Shown piece by piece: positions 35,070-44,168 of a stretch of DNA of 64,000 bases. A program made the position numbers and the translations under genes. Numbering within the stretch: the first letter of the stretch is position 1; the number at the start of each line of letters is the position of its first letter. The notes beneath the pieces were generated by a model. It was not told the origin of the DNA. It did not search any database and worked only from the letters and a program-made list of their open reading frames with translations. The stretch lies in the NCBI GenBank assembly GCA_016707285.1, contig JADJIA010000012.1:1-64000 (forward strand). The letters run 5' to 3'. The DNA is from Ignavibacteriales bacterium (GTDB lineage: Bacteria > Bacteroidota > Ignavibacteria > Ignavibacteriales > Ignavibacteriaceae).

Positions 35070-36872
35070 TTAGATCTGAACATCCGCGAAGTTGTCCATT
35101 ATTCTGTTAGTTCTCAAATGAACAATTTTATCAATCGCAGCATCAGCTGACATTTTGATCTGATCCTGGACACAGTATCTTCTCCAGGTAATTGTGCCTT
35201 CGGCTTTTTCATTTTCGCCGATGATCCACATATTTGGAGTCTTTTTAGTTACTGCCTTACGGATTTTTTTATTGAATGAATCATCAGAAACATCGATGTC
35301 GCATCTGATTCCCAGCTCTGTCATCTTCTGTTTCATTTCCATTGCATAGTCAACAACTCCCTCATTCACTGGTATCAGCATCACCTGATTTGGTGCCATC
35401 CATGTTGGGAACGCTCCACCCCAGAACTCAATCAAAAATGAAATCATTCTCTCATGTGTTGAAAGAGGTGCTCTGTGAAGTATGTATGGCTGTTTCATTG
35501 TACCATCTTTGGCGGAATACCAGAGATCAAATCTTTTTGCCATCACAAAATCGAGTTGACAGGTTGATACAGTCTCTTCCCTGCCGAGCAGGTTTTTAAT
35601 CTGGATGTCAACTTTGGGACCGTAGAAAGCAGCTTCACCGCGTTCTTCGATAAAGTCGATCTTGTTTTCATTAAGAATTTCTCTTACGATATCCTCACTA
35701 AACTGCCATTCCTCTTCATCCTTGACATATTTATCACTTTCGGAATCATGCAGGGAGAGTCTTACTCTGAAATTTCCAAGTCGGAGGTAATCATAATAAT
35801 ATTTGTAGAGGTCCATAACCTTCGCAAATTCCTCTTTTACCTGGTCATATTCGCAATAGATATGAGCATCGTTCAGGCACATGGCTCTTACACGGAGTAA
35901 TCCGGAAAGTGAACCGTGTTTTTCATAACGGAACATGTCACCATATTCAGCAAGACGATAAGGGAGCTCTCTGTAACTTCTCGGTCTAAATCCATAAATT
36001 TTATGGTGATGCGGACAGTTCATCGGTCTTAAATAATATTCAGTATTCTCATCCAAAACCATCGGAGGGAACATCGATTCTGCGTAATAAGGAAGATGCC
36101 CCGATCTCAGATATAGTGTGGATTTACTAAGGGACGGAGTTGAAACATGGTGATAACCGGCTTTAAACTCCACATCTTTTGCCCATGCTTCAAGTTCTGC
36201 TCTTATAACAGCTCCATTTGGAAGCCACAGAGGAAGTCCGGTTCCAACTTCATCATCAATAAGGAAAATCTCAAGTTCTGCACCGAGTTTCCTGTGATCA
36301 CGCTGCATAGCGAGTTCACGCCTTCTGATGTAGTCTTTTAACTCTTCTTCATTTTCAAAAGCAAGACCATAGATTCTGGTGAGCATCGGTTTTTTCTCAT
36401 CACCACGCCAGTAGCTACCCGATATCCTGTCTAATTTGAAACATTTTGGGGGTATTTCACCGGTGTTGTTTATATGTGGACCTTCACACATATCAGTAAA
36501 AGAACCATTTACATAAAAACTTAATCCCTGATCTTCAGCCTGCCCCGTTTCCACAAGTTCCTTTGCATACTCAACCTTGTATGATTGATCCATGCCTGCA
36601 AGAAGCTCAATTGCCTCATCCAAAGGTTTGTAGTAAATGCTAAATTCCTGTTTTTGATTGATGATTTTGTACATCGATTTTTCGATCTTCTTAAAATCTT
36701 CAGAAGATATTTTTTCGGTACCAAAATCAAAATCATAATAAAAACCGTTGTCAACCGGGGGGCCAAAACCCATTTTGGCTTTGGGATAATGCTCAAGAAC
36801 CGCCTGCGCCATAATATGCGCCAGCGAATGTCTTATTTTATATAACTGATCCACTTCTTTCATTTTGTCCAC
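35070..36872 (-). CDS. thrS: Threonyl-tRNA synthetase lacking the TGS domain
   Basis: A 600-residue class II synthetase charging tRNA-Thr. The editing domain starts almost at once with HSLAHIMAQAV and carries FTDMCEGPHI. The catalytic core has RPMNCPHHHKIYGFRPRSY (zinc Cys), GDMFRYEKHGSLSGLLRVR and the late motif ILHRAPLSTHERMISFLIE. The anticodon-binding domain is at the C-terminus (VMLIPVNEG). The roughly 60-residue N-terminal TGS domain of E. coli-type ThrRS is absent. The motif 3 region reads HRAPLST where many enzymes have HRAILGS. It is otherwise complete and ends at a strong terminator. Confidence 0.95.
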   Translation of the reverse strand: MDKMKEVDQLYKIRHSLAHIMAQAVLEHYPKAKMGFGPPVDNGFYYDFDFGTEKISSEDFKKIEKSMYKIINQKQEFSIYYKPLDEAIELLAGMDQSYKVEYAKELVETGQAEDQGLSFYVNGSFTDMCEGPHINNTGEIPPKCFKLDRISGSYWRGDEKKPMLTRIYGLAFENEEELKDYIRRRELAMQRDHRKLGAELEIFLIDDEVGTGLPLWLPNGAVIRAELEAWAKDVEFKAGYHHVSTPSLSKSTLYLRSGHLPYYAESMFPPMVLDENTEYYLRPMNCPHHHKIYGFRPRSYRELPYRLAEYGDMFRYEKHGSLSGLLRVRAMCLNDAHIYCEYDQVKEEFAKVMDLYKYYYDYLRLGNFRVRLSLHDSESDKYVKDEEEWQFSEDIVREILNENKIDFIEERGEAAFYGPKVDIQIKNLLGREETVSTCQLDFVMAKRFDLWYSAKDGTMKQPYILHRAPLSTHERMISFLIEFWGGAFPTWMAPNQVMLIPVNEGVVDYAMEMKQKMTELGIRCDIDVSDDSFNKKIRKAVTKKTPNMWIIGENEKAEGTITWRRYCVQDQIKMSADAAIDKIVHLRTNRIMDNFADVQI

Positions 36873-36954
36873 TTTTTTATAATTACAACCTTCAATTTAG
36901 TCATTTTTTGCGATTTTTTTTGTGGCATAAGAGAGGGAAAGAAGCTGACAGAAA

Positions 36955-36972
36955 AACCCGCCGAGGCGGGTT
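36955..36972. terminator. Short GC-rich hairpin followed by T-run on the minus strand
   Basis: AACCCGCC/GGCGGGTT with a minimal loop. On the minus strand TTT follows. It is the second of two hairpins after the TlpA-like gene and probably acts as a back-up terminator ahead of thrS. Confidence 0.5.
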
Positions 36973-36991
36973 AATTATGGCTGGGCGGGAC

Positions 36992-37031
36992 AAAAAAAAT
37001 TGGTTACACATGCCGAAACATGTGTAACCAA
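36992..37031 (-). terminator. Intrinsic terminator of the TlpA-like gene
   Basis: A 13-bp perfect stem TTGGTTACACATG/CATGTGTAACCAA with a 6-base loop, followed on the minus strand by eight T residues. It starts 12 bases past the stop codon. Confidence 0.9.
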
Positions 37032-37042
37032 AAAATGAAATG

Positions 37043-38626
37043 TTATTTGAAGATTTCTTCAAGTTTCTTTTCCAGACCGCCATCTCTAAGAGTTTCTTCA
37101 TTGGCGATGATCTTTCCATCAGGACCAACGAGAAGCATTTTAGGGATGTACTGAACATTATAAAGCATCGCAAGCTTGTCAGCATCTGCATCACTCAACA
37201 ATGCATGCAGCCATGGCATTGGGGTTTTTTTCCTCTGATTTTTGAAATCTTCCTCGGGGGAATTAAACGCGAGGCTGATGATCTCGAAACCTTTGGAGCT
37301 AAATTTTGCATAAGCTTTTTCGATACTTGGAATCTCCTCGATACATGGCATGCACCAGGTACCCCAGAAATCGATAAGGTAATATTTCCCCTCAAGTTGT
37401 TTTGGGGAGAAATCTTTACCATCAATCATTTTTACCGTAAAATCTTCAACTTTTTGTTCACCAAGCGGAATGGCAGGTTTAAGATCGGTTAAAGAGTACG
37501 CATATTTTTCATCGGTCGCAATTTTTTTGTATTCGCCAAACATCTCCGCATATTTTTCTTCACTCACGAGTTGTGGTTTACCTTTTAAATAGTAAAGGAT
37601 ATACATCTTAAGATCGATACTTGCCGTGTTTTCAAATATATCGGACACAAACTTTGACTGTTCAGCCTGAGGTTTTTGCTCGATGATATCGGTTAAGCCG
37701 TAGAAGTTTCTGCTCCATGCAATGTTATCAGCAGTTATTGCATTAATCACTTCCTCAATGTTTTCTACACCGGGATATTCTGCTGTGATGTGATAAGTAA
37801 AAAGTTGAACAGCGGCAATATCTTTTGCAGCTTTAGATTTCCCGTTTTTGAACAAGTCTTTGTAATAGTTAAATGTTTGAAGATTAACCTCTTCAAAATT
37901 TCGATTTGGTTTTTCAGCAGCATCAAACGCCTCTTTTATGTTAGCCGGATCACTAAGAAAAACAATCGATTCAGTATTGTTCCCTGTCAATTCAGGAAGT
38001 TTTGTTGGATCAACACTAATCGTGAATCCCGGTTTTACATTGTAGAAAACGGTGTGAAACCCGCCAAGACTGTCTGAAACATATTGAGCTCCCGGATACT
38101 CAAATCCTGCCGGAGTGGAGTATGCTCTGCCGGTAAGTTGAACTAAGAGTGTATCGATTTTTTTGTCAATTTTGAACGAATATTTACCGTCACTCCCTTT
38201 TTTTACAAATTCAGGAAGAAAAAAATCAATTCCTGCATTTGATTTAAACCCCATTACATTAGGAAACAACTCTGTTTTTGTAACGGAAAGTTTTACTTCA
38301 ATCTCTGTAACTCCCTTAACATCAAATACAGGAATTGAAGCCATATACATTGTATGCCCCAGGCCACAAAAAGCTACTGAATAATATCCGGGGGTTTTGA
38401 ATTGTAACTCGAAAGAACCGTCACCTTTAACCGGAACGGGGGTGGTTGATGCAAAAAAAGACATTGCATCTGTGAAAACATATATATCTGATTTCGGCAT
38501 TGGTTTGCCGTTGCTTCCAAGGAGTTTACCTTTTAGAGTAAAATCTATATTTGATTGGGCTGATACACCAATTATGGATACAATACTGAAGAAAACAGCC
38601 AATGCTGTTCTGCTTATCTTAGACAT
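37043..38626 (-). CDS. Exported TlpA/ResA-like thiol-disulfide protein
   Basis: A 527-residue periplasmic protein. The signal peptide ends at IGVSAQS. The N-terminal 400 residues are a beta-rich then helical region of the DUF4369/thioredoxin-fusion type found in Bacteroidota. The C-terminal thioredoxin fold has YLIDFWGTWCMPCIEEIPSI with CMPC around residue 425, and the cis-Pro loop VQYIPKMLLV. The redox-active pair suggests disulfide reduction or cytochrome/envelope protein maturation. It stands alone. Confidence 0.88.
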   Translation of the reverse strand: MSKISRTALAVFFSIVSIIGVSAQSNIDFTLKGKLLGSNGKPMPKSDIYVFTDAMSFFASTTPVPVKGDGSFELQFKTPGYYSVAFCGLGHTMYMASIPVFDVKGVTEIEVKLSVTKTELFPNVMGFKSNAGIDFFLPEFVKKGSDGKYSFKIDKKIDTLLVQLTGRAYSTPAGFEYPGAQYVSDSLGGFHTVFYNVKPGFTISVDPTKLPELTGNNTESIVFLSDPANIKEAFDAAEKPNRNFEEVNLQTFNYYKDLFKNGKSKAAKDIAAVQLFTYHITAEYPGVENIEEVINAITADNIAWSRNFYGLTDIIEQKPQAEQSKFVSDIFENTASIDLKMYILYYLKGKPQLVSEEKYAEMFGEYKKIATDEKYAYSLTDLKPAIPLGEQKVEDFTVKMIDGKDFSPKQLEGKYYLIDFWGTWCMPCIEEIPSIEKAYAKFSSKGFEIISLAFNSPEEDFKNQRKKTPMPWLHALLSDADADKLAMLYNVQYIPKMLLVGPDGKIIANEETLRDGGLEKKLEEIFK

Positions 38627-38725
38627 CTTTGCCTCTGATGATTTTTTTTGTGTGATGATTAAAAATTTACTACTCTAATTAAACAATTTATTTGACCACA
38701 TGTTCCATATCAAAACTTTTATTTT

Positions 38726-41700
38726 TTACGATTTATATTCATCCCATCCTGTTATTGCAATCTGATCAACAGTATATCTGTTCATGGCTTCAATAAAAGC
38801 TGATGCAAGTCTTGCATTGGTGATAAGAGGGATGTTATAATCAACCGCACTCCGCCTGATTGTGTAGTCGTTGTTAAGTTCATCTCTTGAATTATTCTTT
38901 GGAATATTTACAATAAGATCAAATTTTTTCTCCCGAATCATATCAAGCGAATTGGGATGTGATTCTTCATCAGGCCATGAAACGGTAGTACACTCAATAT
39001 TGTGGTCTTGAAGAAATTTTGCTGTCCCGGCAGTTGCAAACAGTTCAACACCTCCGGATTTAAGCAGTCTGCAAGGTTCAAGCAACTCAACCTTATCACG
39101 AACAGTACCTGTTGAAAGAAAAATCTTTTTAACGGGCAAACGATACCCTACCGATAACATCGCCTTGAGCAACGCCTCATAAAAATCGTCACCTATGCAA
39201 CCAACTTCACCCGTGGAAGTCATGTCAACACCTAAAACGGGATCGGCACCACTCAACCTGTGAAATGAGAACTGTGACGCTTTCACTCCTATATATTCGA
39301 GATCAAACGCTGATTTTGACGGTTTTTCCACCGGAAGTCCCAAAGCTGCTTTGGTCGCCAGTTCGATAAGATTAACCTTAAGCACTTTAGATACAAACGG
39401 GAATGATCTCGATGCCCGTAGATTACACTCGATAACTTTAATATAGTTATCCCTTGCAATAAACTGGATGTTAAAGGGACCTGTGATGTTTAATTCCCGG
39501 GCGATTCTTTGGGCAGTCTTTTTGATCAACCGGCTGGTTTCCACATAAATTTTTTGTGGCGGGAAGATAATTGTTGAATCACCCGAGTGAACACCTGCAA
39601 ACTCAACATGTTCAGAGACTGTATAAACTACAATTTCGCCATGGTTTGCAACAGCATCAAACTCGATTTCCTTCGCGTTTTCAATGAATTCGGAAACCAC
39701 AACGGGATATTGTTTTGAAACTGTAGCAGCTTCTTTAAGGAAATATTCCAGGTCTTCCCGGTTGGAGACAACATTCATAGCCGAACCTGCCAGCACATAA
39801 GAAGGCCGGATCAAAAGTGGAAACCCGGTCGTATCTGCAAACTGAACAATATCATCAATGGAGGTAAGCTCTTTCCATCTCGGCTGATCTATCCCAAGCT
39901 GATCGAGCATCTCTGAAAATTTATGGCGATTTTCAGAACGGTCAATCGATTCAGCTGAAGTACCAAGAATTGGGACATTTTGATCATTTAATCTGGTGGC
40001 AAGTCCGTTTGGAATCTGTCCGCCTGAATTTACAATCACTCCAAAAGGAGATTCGAGGTCAACAATATCCATGACTCTTTCAAACGAAAGTTCATCGAAG
40101 TAGAGCCGGTCACAAATATCATAGTCGGTACTCACGGTTTCGGGGTTATAGTTTATCATTATCGAACGATACCCCTCATTCCTGACTGTTGTTAGTGCGG
40201 AAACCGAACACCAGTCAAATTCCACAGAGCTCCCTATTCTGTAAGCCCCAGACCCAAGCACTATTACACTTTTTTGATCATTTTCATAGCTAATATCATG
40301 TTCGGTTCCGGAGTAGGTAAGGTAGAGATAATTTGTCTGGGCAGGATATTCCGCCGCCAGAGTGTCAATTTGTTTTACCACGGGCAGAATTCCGCGCAGT
40401 TTTCTCTCATTCCGAACCAGCATAATATCTTCTTCAATCAGCCGGTCATGTGATTTTAAAACAAATCGTGCGATCTGGAAATCGCTGAATCCATACCTTT
40501 TGGCTTTAGCGAGAAGTTCATCGGGTAAGTTAGACAGTGTATCAAACTTCAACAGTTCGTTTTTTAGATCAAATATATTTTTAAGTTTTCCAAGAAACCA
40601 ATTGTCAATTTTGGTTAATGAATGGATTTCTTCAACTGTCATCCCCTCTTCAAATGCCTCAGAGATGTAAAATATCCGTTTGTCGGTGGGTTCCTGAAGT
40701 TGTGCTTTTAAGTCGGTAACAGGAGCTTCTCGTGTTCCCACAAATCCATGTCGCGCCTGACGAATCATACGCAATCCCTTTTGAATCGCCTCTTCGAAGG
40801 TTCTGCCGATTGCCATTACCTCCCCGACACTCTTCATGGAACTTCCAATTTTCTTCGAAACCCCCGAAAACTTGTCAAGATCCCATCTGGGAATTTTTAC
40901 TACAATGTAGTCGAGTGCAGGCTCAAAAAGTGCCGAAGTTACTTTTGTTACATTGTTTTTAAGTTCATGAAGCCCATAACCAAGGGCAAGTTTTGCAGCC
41001 ACAAATGCAAGAGGATATCCCGTCGCTTTTGATGCCAATGCGGATGAGCGACTTAATCGTGCATTCACTTCAATCACCCGATAATCCTGTGATTTGGGAT
41101 CAAGTGCAAATTGTACATTACATTCACCAACTATTCCGATATGCCTGATGAGTTTAATCGAAATATTTCGCAAAAGCTGATAATCATCATTTGAGAGAGT
41201 CTGAGATGGTGCCACTACAATACTTTCTCCGGTATGGATTCCAAGTGGATCAAAATTTTCCATGTTGCACACTGTAATACAGTTATCGTATCTGTCGCGA
41301 ACCACTTCATATTCAACTTCTTTCCATCCCTTAAGAGACTCTTCTACAAGAATCTGGTCAGAATAAGAAAATGCCAAATCTGCCATCTCTTTTAAAGAAT
41401 CAAGATCGTGACAAAATCCACTCCCCTGCCCGCCCAATGTATAAGCTGCCCTTATGATCAAAGGATAACCGATTGTTTCAGCGGCTTTAACTGCATCATC
41501 CACCGAAGTAACAGCAAAACTTTTTGGTGTTTTTATGTTTACAGATTCAAGTTTTCTGGCAAAAAGTTCTCTGTCCTCCGTCTCAATTATCGCCTCAACA
41601 GGGGTTCCCAACACCTCAACGCCATATTTTGCCAAAGTACCTGCTCTGTAGAGTTCAACGCCACAGTTCAGTGCTGTCTGACCACCAAAAGAGAGAAGAA

Positions 41701-41959
41701 TTCCGTCAGGCTTCTCTTTTTTAATTATTTCCTCAACAAACCATGGAGTAACGGGTAGAAAATAGACTCTGTCGGCAAGGTCTTCCGAAGTCTGAACGGT
41801 TGCAATGTTTGGATTCAACAAAACGGTTTTAACACCCTCTTCACGGAGTGCTTTAAGCGCCTGTGAACCACTGTAATCGAATTCACCCGCCTCACCAATT
41901 TTTAATGCACCGGAACCGATGATCACAACTTTATTCAATTTTTTCACTCTTGGGTTCAT
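38726..41959 (-). CDS. carB: Carbamoyl-phosphate synthase large subunit
   Basis: A 1077-residue enzyme making carbamoyl phosphate for pyrimidine and arginine synthesis. Two homologous ATP-grasp halves are visible: VVIIGSGALKIGEAGEFDYS with AAYTLGGQGSGF in the first, and SVIVLGSGAYRIGSSVEFDW with RPSYVLAGSAMNVV in the second. The C-terminal MGS-like allosteric domain contains SGGVELFATAGTAKFL and DLIVNIPKNN. Length equals the E. coli enzyme (1073). Its ATG shares a base with the carA stop (TAATG). Confidence 0.97.
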   Translation of the reverse strand: MNPRVKKLNKVVIIGSGALKIGEAGEFDYSGSQALKALREEGVKTVLLNPNIATVQTSEDLADRVYFLPVTPWFVEEIIKKEKPDGILLSFGGQTALNCGVELYRAGTLAKYGVEVLGTPVEAIIETEDRELFARKLESVNIKTPKSFAVTSVDDAVKAAETIGYPLIIRAAYTLGGQGSGFCHDLDSLKEMADLAFSYSDQILVEESLKGWKEVEYEVVRDRYDNCITVCNMENFDPLGIHTGESIVVAPSQTLSNDDYQLLRNISIKLIRHIGIVGECNVQFALDPKSQDYRVIEVNARLSRSSALASKATGYPLAFVAAKLALGYGLHELKNNVTKVTSALFEPALDYIVVKIPRWDLDKFSGVSKKIGSSMKSVGEVMAIGRTFEEAIQKGLRMIRQARHGFVGTREAPVTDLKAQLQEPTDKRIFYISEAFEEGMTVEEIHSLTKIDNWFLGKLKNIFDLKNELLKFDTLSNLPDELLAKAKRYGFSDFQIARFVLKSHDRLIEEDIMLVRNERKLRGILPVVKQIDTLAAEYPAQTNYLYLTYSGTEHDISYENDQKSVIVLGSGAYRIGSSVEFDWCSVSALTTVRNEGYRSIMINYNPETVSTDYDICDRLYFDELSFERVMDIVDLESPFGVIVNSGGQIPNGLATRLNDQNVPILGTSAESIDRSENRHKFSEMLDQLGIDQPRWKELTSIDDIVQFADTTGFPLLIRPSYVLAGSAMNVVSNREDLEYFLKEAATVSKQYPVVVSEFIENAKEIEFDAVANHGEIVVYTVSEHVEFAGVHSGDSTIIFPPQKIYVETSRLIKKTAQRIARELNITGPFNIQFIARDNYIKVIECNLRASRSFPFVSKVLKVNLIELATKAALGLPVEKPSKSAFDLEYIGVKASQFSFHRLSGADPVLGVDMTSTGEVGCIGDDFYEALLKAMLSVGYRLPVKKIFLSTGTVRDKVELLEPCRLLKSGGVELFATAGTAKFLQDHNIECTTVSWPDEESHPNSLDMIREKKFDLIVNIPKNNSRDELNNDYTIRRSAVDYNIPLITNARLASAFIEAMNRYTVDQIAITGWDEYKS

Positions 41960-43026
41960 TATTTACTCCCTCTTTTCACCATATTCATAAATTCATCAAA
42001 GAGAAATTCCGTATCGGTTGGTCCGCTTGAAGCCTCAGGATGGAACTGAACCGAAAAGTATGGGAGAGATTTGTGATAAATTCCTTCATTTGTTCCATCA
42101 TTTAGATTCACAAAATAGTGTTCCCACTCAGCCGGAATTGTGGGGCTATCCACAACATATCCATGATTTTGTGATGTTATAAAAGCGCGGTCTGTGTTGT
42201 AAAGAAGGACAGGTTGATTGTGACTTCTGTGGCCATATTTCATTTTTAATGTATCCGCCCCGGAAGCAAGCGACATTAGTTGATGACCGAGACAAATTCC
42301 CATAATCGGTTTCTCTTTTTGAAATGCCTTTTTGAGATTGTCAATTATAAGCCCTGCTCTTTTGGGATTCCCCGGACCATTTGAAATAAAAAGCCCGTCA
42401 TACTCCTCGGTTGAAAAATCGTGGTTCCATGGAACCCTGATAACTGTGGCATCCCGACTCATTAGACACCTGATAATATTGGTTTTACTTCCACAATCAA
42501 CCAACATGATTTTATATTTCCCGTTACCCAATTCGTCAATTTTTTCAATTGTCACCTTCTGAAGAAGATCATGTTTATCGGGATCAAAAAATGGAATATC
42601 CTCATCAATTACAATTTTACCAAGAAGAGAGCCTTTTTCTCTGAGTTTTTGGGTTAATGCCCTGGTGTCTATACCTGTTAAACCGGGAACACCATATTCC
42701 TCAAGCCAGTCAGAGAGACTCTTCTCAGCGTTCCAGTGGCTATACTCGGGAGAGTAGTTGTTTACTATGAGTCCTGCTGCCTGCACTTTATCGGATTCAA
42801 AATATTTTGCGATATTTTCATCCCGTGCCTTACCGGGTATCCCGTAATTCCCAACAAGCGGGAAGGTAAGGGTTAATATCTGACCGGAATAAGAAGGATC
42901 AGAGAGACTTTCGGTATAGCCGGTTACAGCAGTGCTGAATACAGTTTCACCTGCGGATGAGTGAGCTGCACCAAATACGGTACCATTGTATTCGCTGCCA
43001 TCTTCCAGAATAAGTTTTCCAAGCAT
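41959..43026 (-). CDS. carA: Carbamoyl-phosphate synthase small (glutaminase) subunit
   Basis: A 355-residue glutamine amidotransferase supplying ammonia to CarB. The N-terminal CarA domain is followed by a class I GATase with the nucleophile in PIMGICLGHQLM, and His/Glu in YFSVQFHPEASSGPTD. The start ATG 43024-43026 (MLGKLILEDGSEY) fits the family; a GTG at 43093 is in frame but would add 23 unmatched residues. Operon with carB, one base overlapping. Confidence 0.95.
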   Translation of the reverse strand: MLGKLILEDGSEYNGTVFGAAHSSAGETVFSTAVTGYTESLSDPSYSGQILTLTFPLVGNYGIPGKARDENIAKYFESDKVQAAGLIVNNYSPEYSHWNAEKSLSDWLEEYGVPGLTGIDTRALTQKLREKGSLLGKIVIDEDIPFFDPDKHDLLQKVTIEKIDELGNGKYKIMLVDCGSKTNIIRCLMSRDATVIRVPWNHDFSTEEYDGLFISNGPGNPKRAGLIIDNLKKAFQKEKPIMGICLGHQLMSLASGADTLKMKYGHRSHNQPVLLYNTDRAFITSQNHGYVVDSPTIPAEWEHYFVNLNDGTNEGIYHKSLPYFSVQFHPEASSGPTDTEFLFDEFMNMVKRGSK

Positions 43027-43174
43027 TTTGTGTGGGTCTGTTTTTTTTAGGAATTGAAAAAGATTGGAACGAAATATAAGCTTTTCTTGTGCCACTTCTA
43101 AATCGACAACTTCACTAAATTTCTTATTTTTGTATTTTATTTTACTCAGTTAATCCATAACAAAGAGAAGTTTT

Positions 43175-44017
43175 ATGCGATCTTATACTATTCTCCTCAT
43201 TATATTGTTTGTTTTTTCAGTAAAAGCTCAAGAAATTCCGGATTCTATGTTATATAAATGGAATCCATCACTTACCGCCGGATTTAATTTTTCACAAGTA
43301 AGTTTTTCCGACTGGGCAAAGGGTGGAGAAAATGCAATTGCCTGGAACAGTTATGTTAATTTTGGGTTGGTTTACAAATCAGAACACTGGGTTTTCAAAA
43401 ATCAGTTAAGAGCTATTTTTGGCAGGACTCAAGCAGGCGATCAACCTAATAAACAAAATGAAAATGAAATATTTATGGAAAATCTTGTTGCGAGAGATCT
43501 TGGATGGATATTCAAGTTTGCTGCTTCGAACACTTTCCTCACACAAATTACAACGGGGTATAATTATAAAGTTGACCCTGCACCAAAGATTTCCGATTTT
43601 TTTGATCCTGCCTATATTACTCAAGGTATTGGCCTTTTATACGATAAATCCGAATATGTTCAAACCCGTTTTGACCTCGCAGCCAGAGAAATAATCTCAA
43701 ACGAATACTACTTCGAAGCTGATGACCCCACAACTGCCGAGATTGAAAAATTTAAGTTTGACCTCGGATTAAACAGCGTCACTGATCTAAAAATCCCGAT
43801 AGCCGAAAATGTACTTTATGTGAGCAAACTCTCTCTTTTTTCACCCTTCAAAAAACTTGATATTTGGGATGTCCGTTGGGAAAGCCTTGTTACAGCACAG
43901 GTTAACAAATGGCTCGCTACAAATTTAAGTTTTGTTCTCGTTTATGATGAGGATCAAATTAAGAGGACACAAATAAGACAGGCATTCCAGTTGGGATTGG
44001 TTTTTTCGATACTTTAG
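43175..44017 (+). CDS. DUF3078 outer-membrane-type protein
   Basis: A 280-residue exported protein with a signal peptide (ILLIILFVFSVKAQ). It matches the DUF3078 pattern: LTAGFNFSQVSFSDWAKGGE near the N-terminus, alternating amphipathic strands through the rest, and a C-terminal aromatic strand (FQLGLVFSIL). It is probably an outer-membrane beta-barrel with unknown cargo. It diverges from carA and ends at a terminator. Confidence 0.85.
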   Translation: MRSYTILLIILFVFSVKAQEIPDSMLYKWNPSLTAGFNFSQVSFSDWAKGGENAIAWNSYVNFGLVYKSEHWVFKNQLRAIFGRTQAGDQPNKQNENEIFMENLVARDLGWIFKFAASNTFLTQITTGYNYKVDPAPKISDFFDPAYITQGIGLLYDKSEYVQTRFDLAAREIISNEYYFEADDPTTAEIEKFKFDLGLNSVTDLKIPIAENVLYVSKLSLFSPFKKLDIWDVRWESLVTAQVNKWLATNLSFVLVYDEDQIKRTQIRQAFQLGLVFSIL

Positions 44018-44071
44018 TTTGAATTAAATTCGAATCGGAGAATATATTACTCATAAAGAACAGTTAGACAT

Positions 44072-44116
44072 AAAAAAAATGACTGTTGTTAGTCTTATCA
44101 AAAGCAACAACAGTCA
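44072..44116. terminator. Convergent terminator hairpin
   Basis: TGACTGTTGTT (44080-44090) pairs with AACAACAGTCA (44106-44116). An A-run precedes it on the plus strand, giving a T-run on the minus strand, so it mainly ends the T9SS protein gene. Confidence 0.8.
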
Positions 44117-44168
44117 GTTTAAGTTCGATGAGTATAAACTAAATATCGATTTAGTGATTAAACAAATC

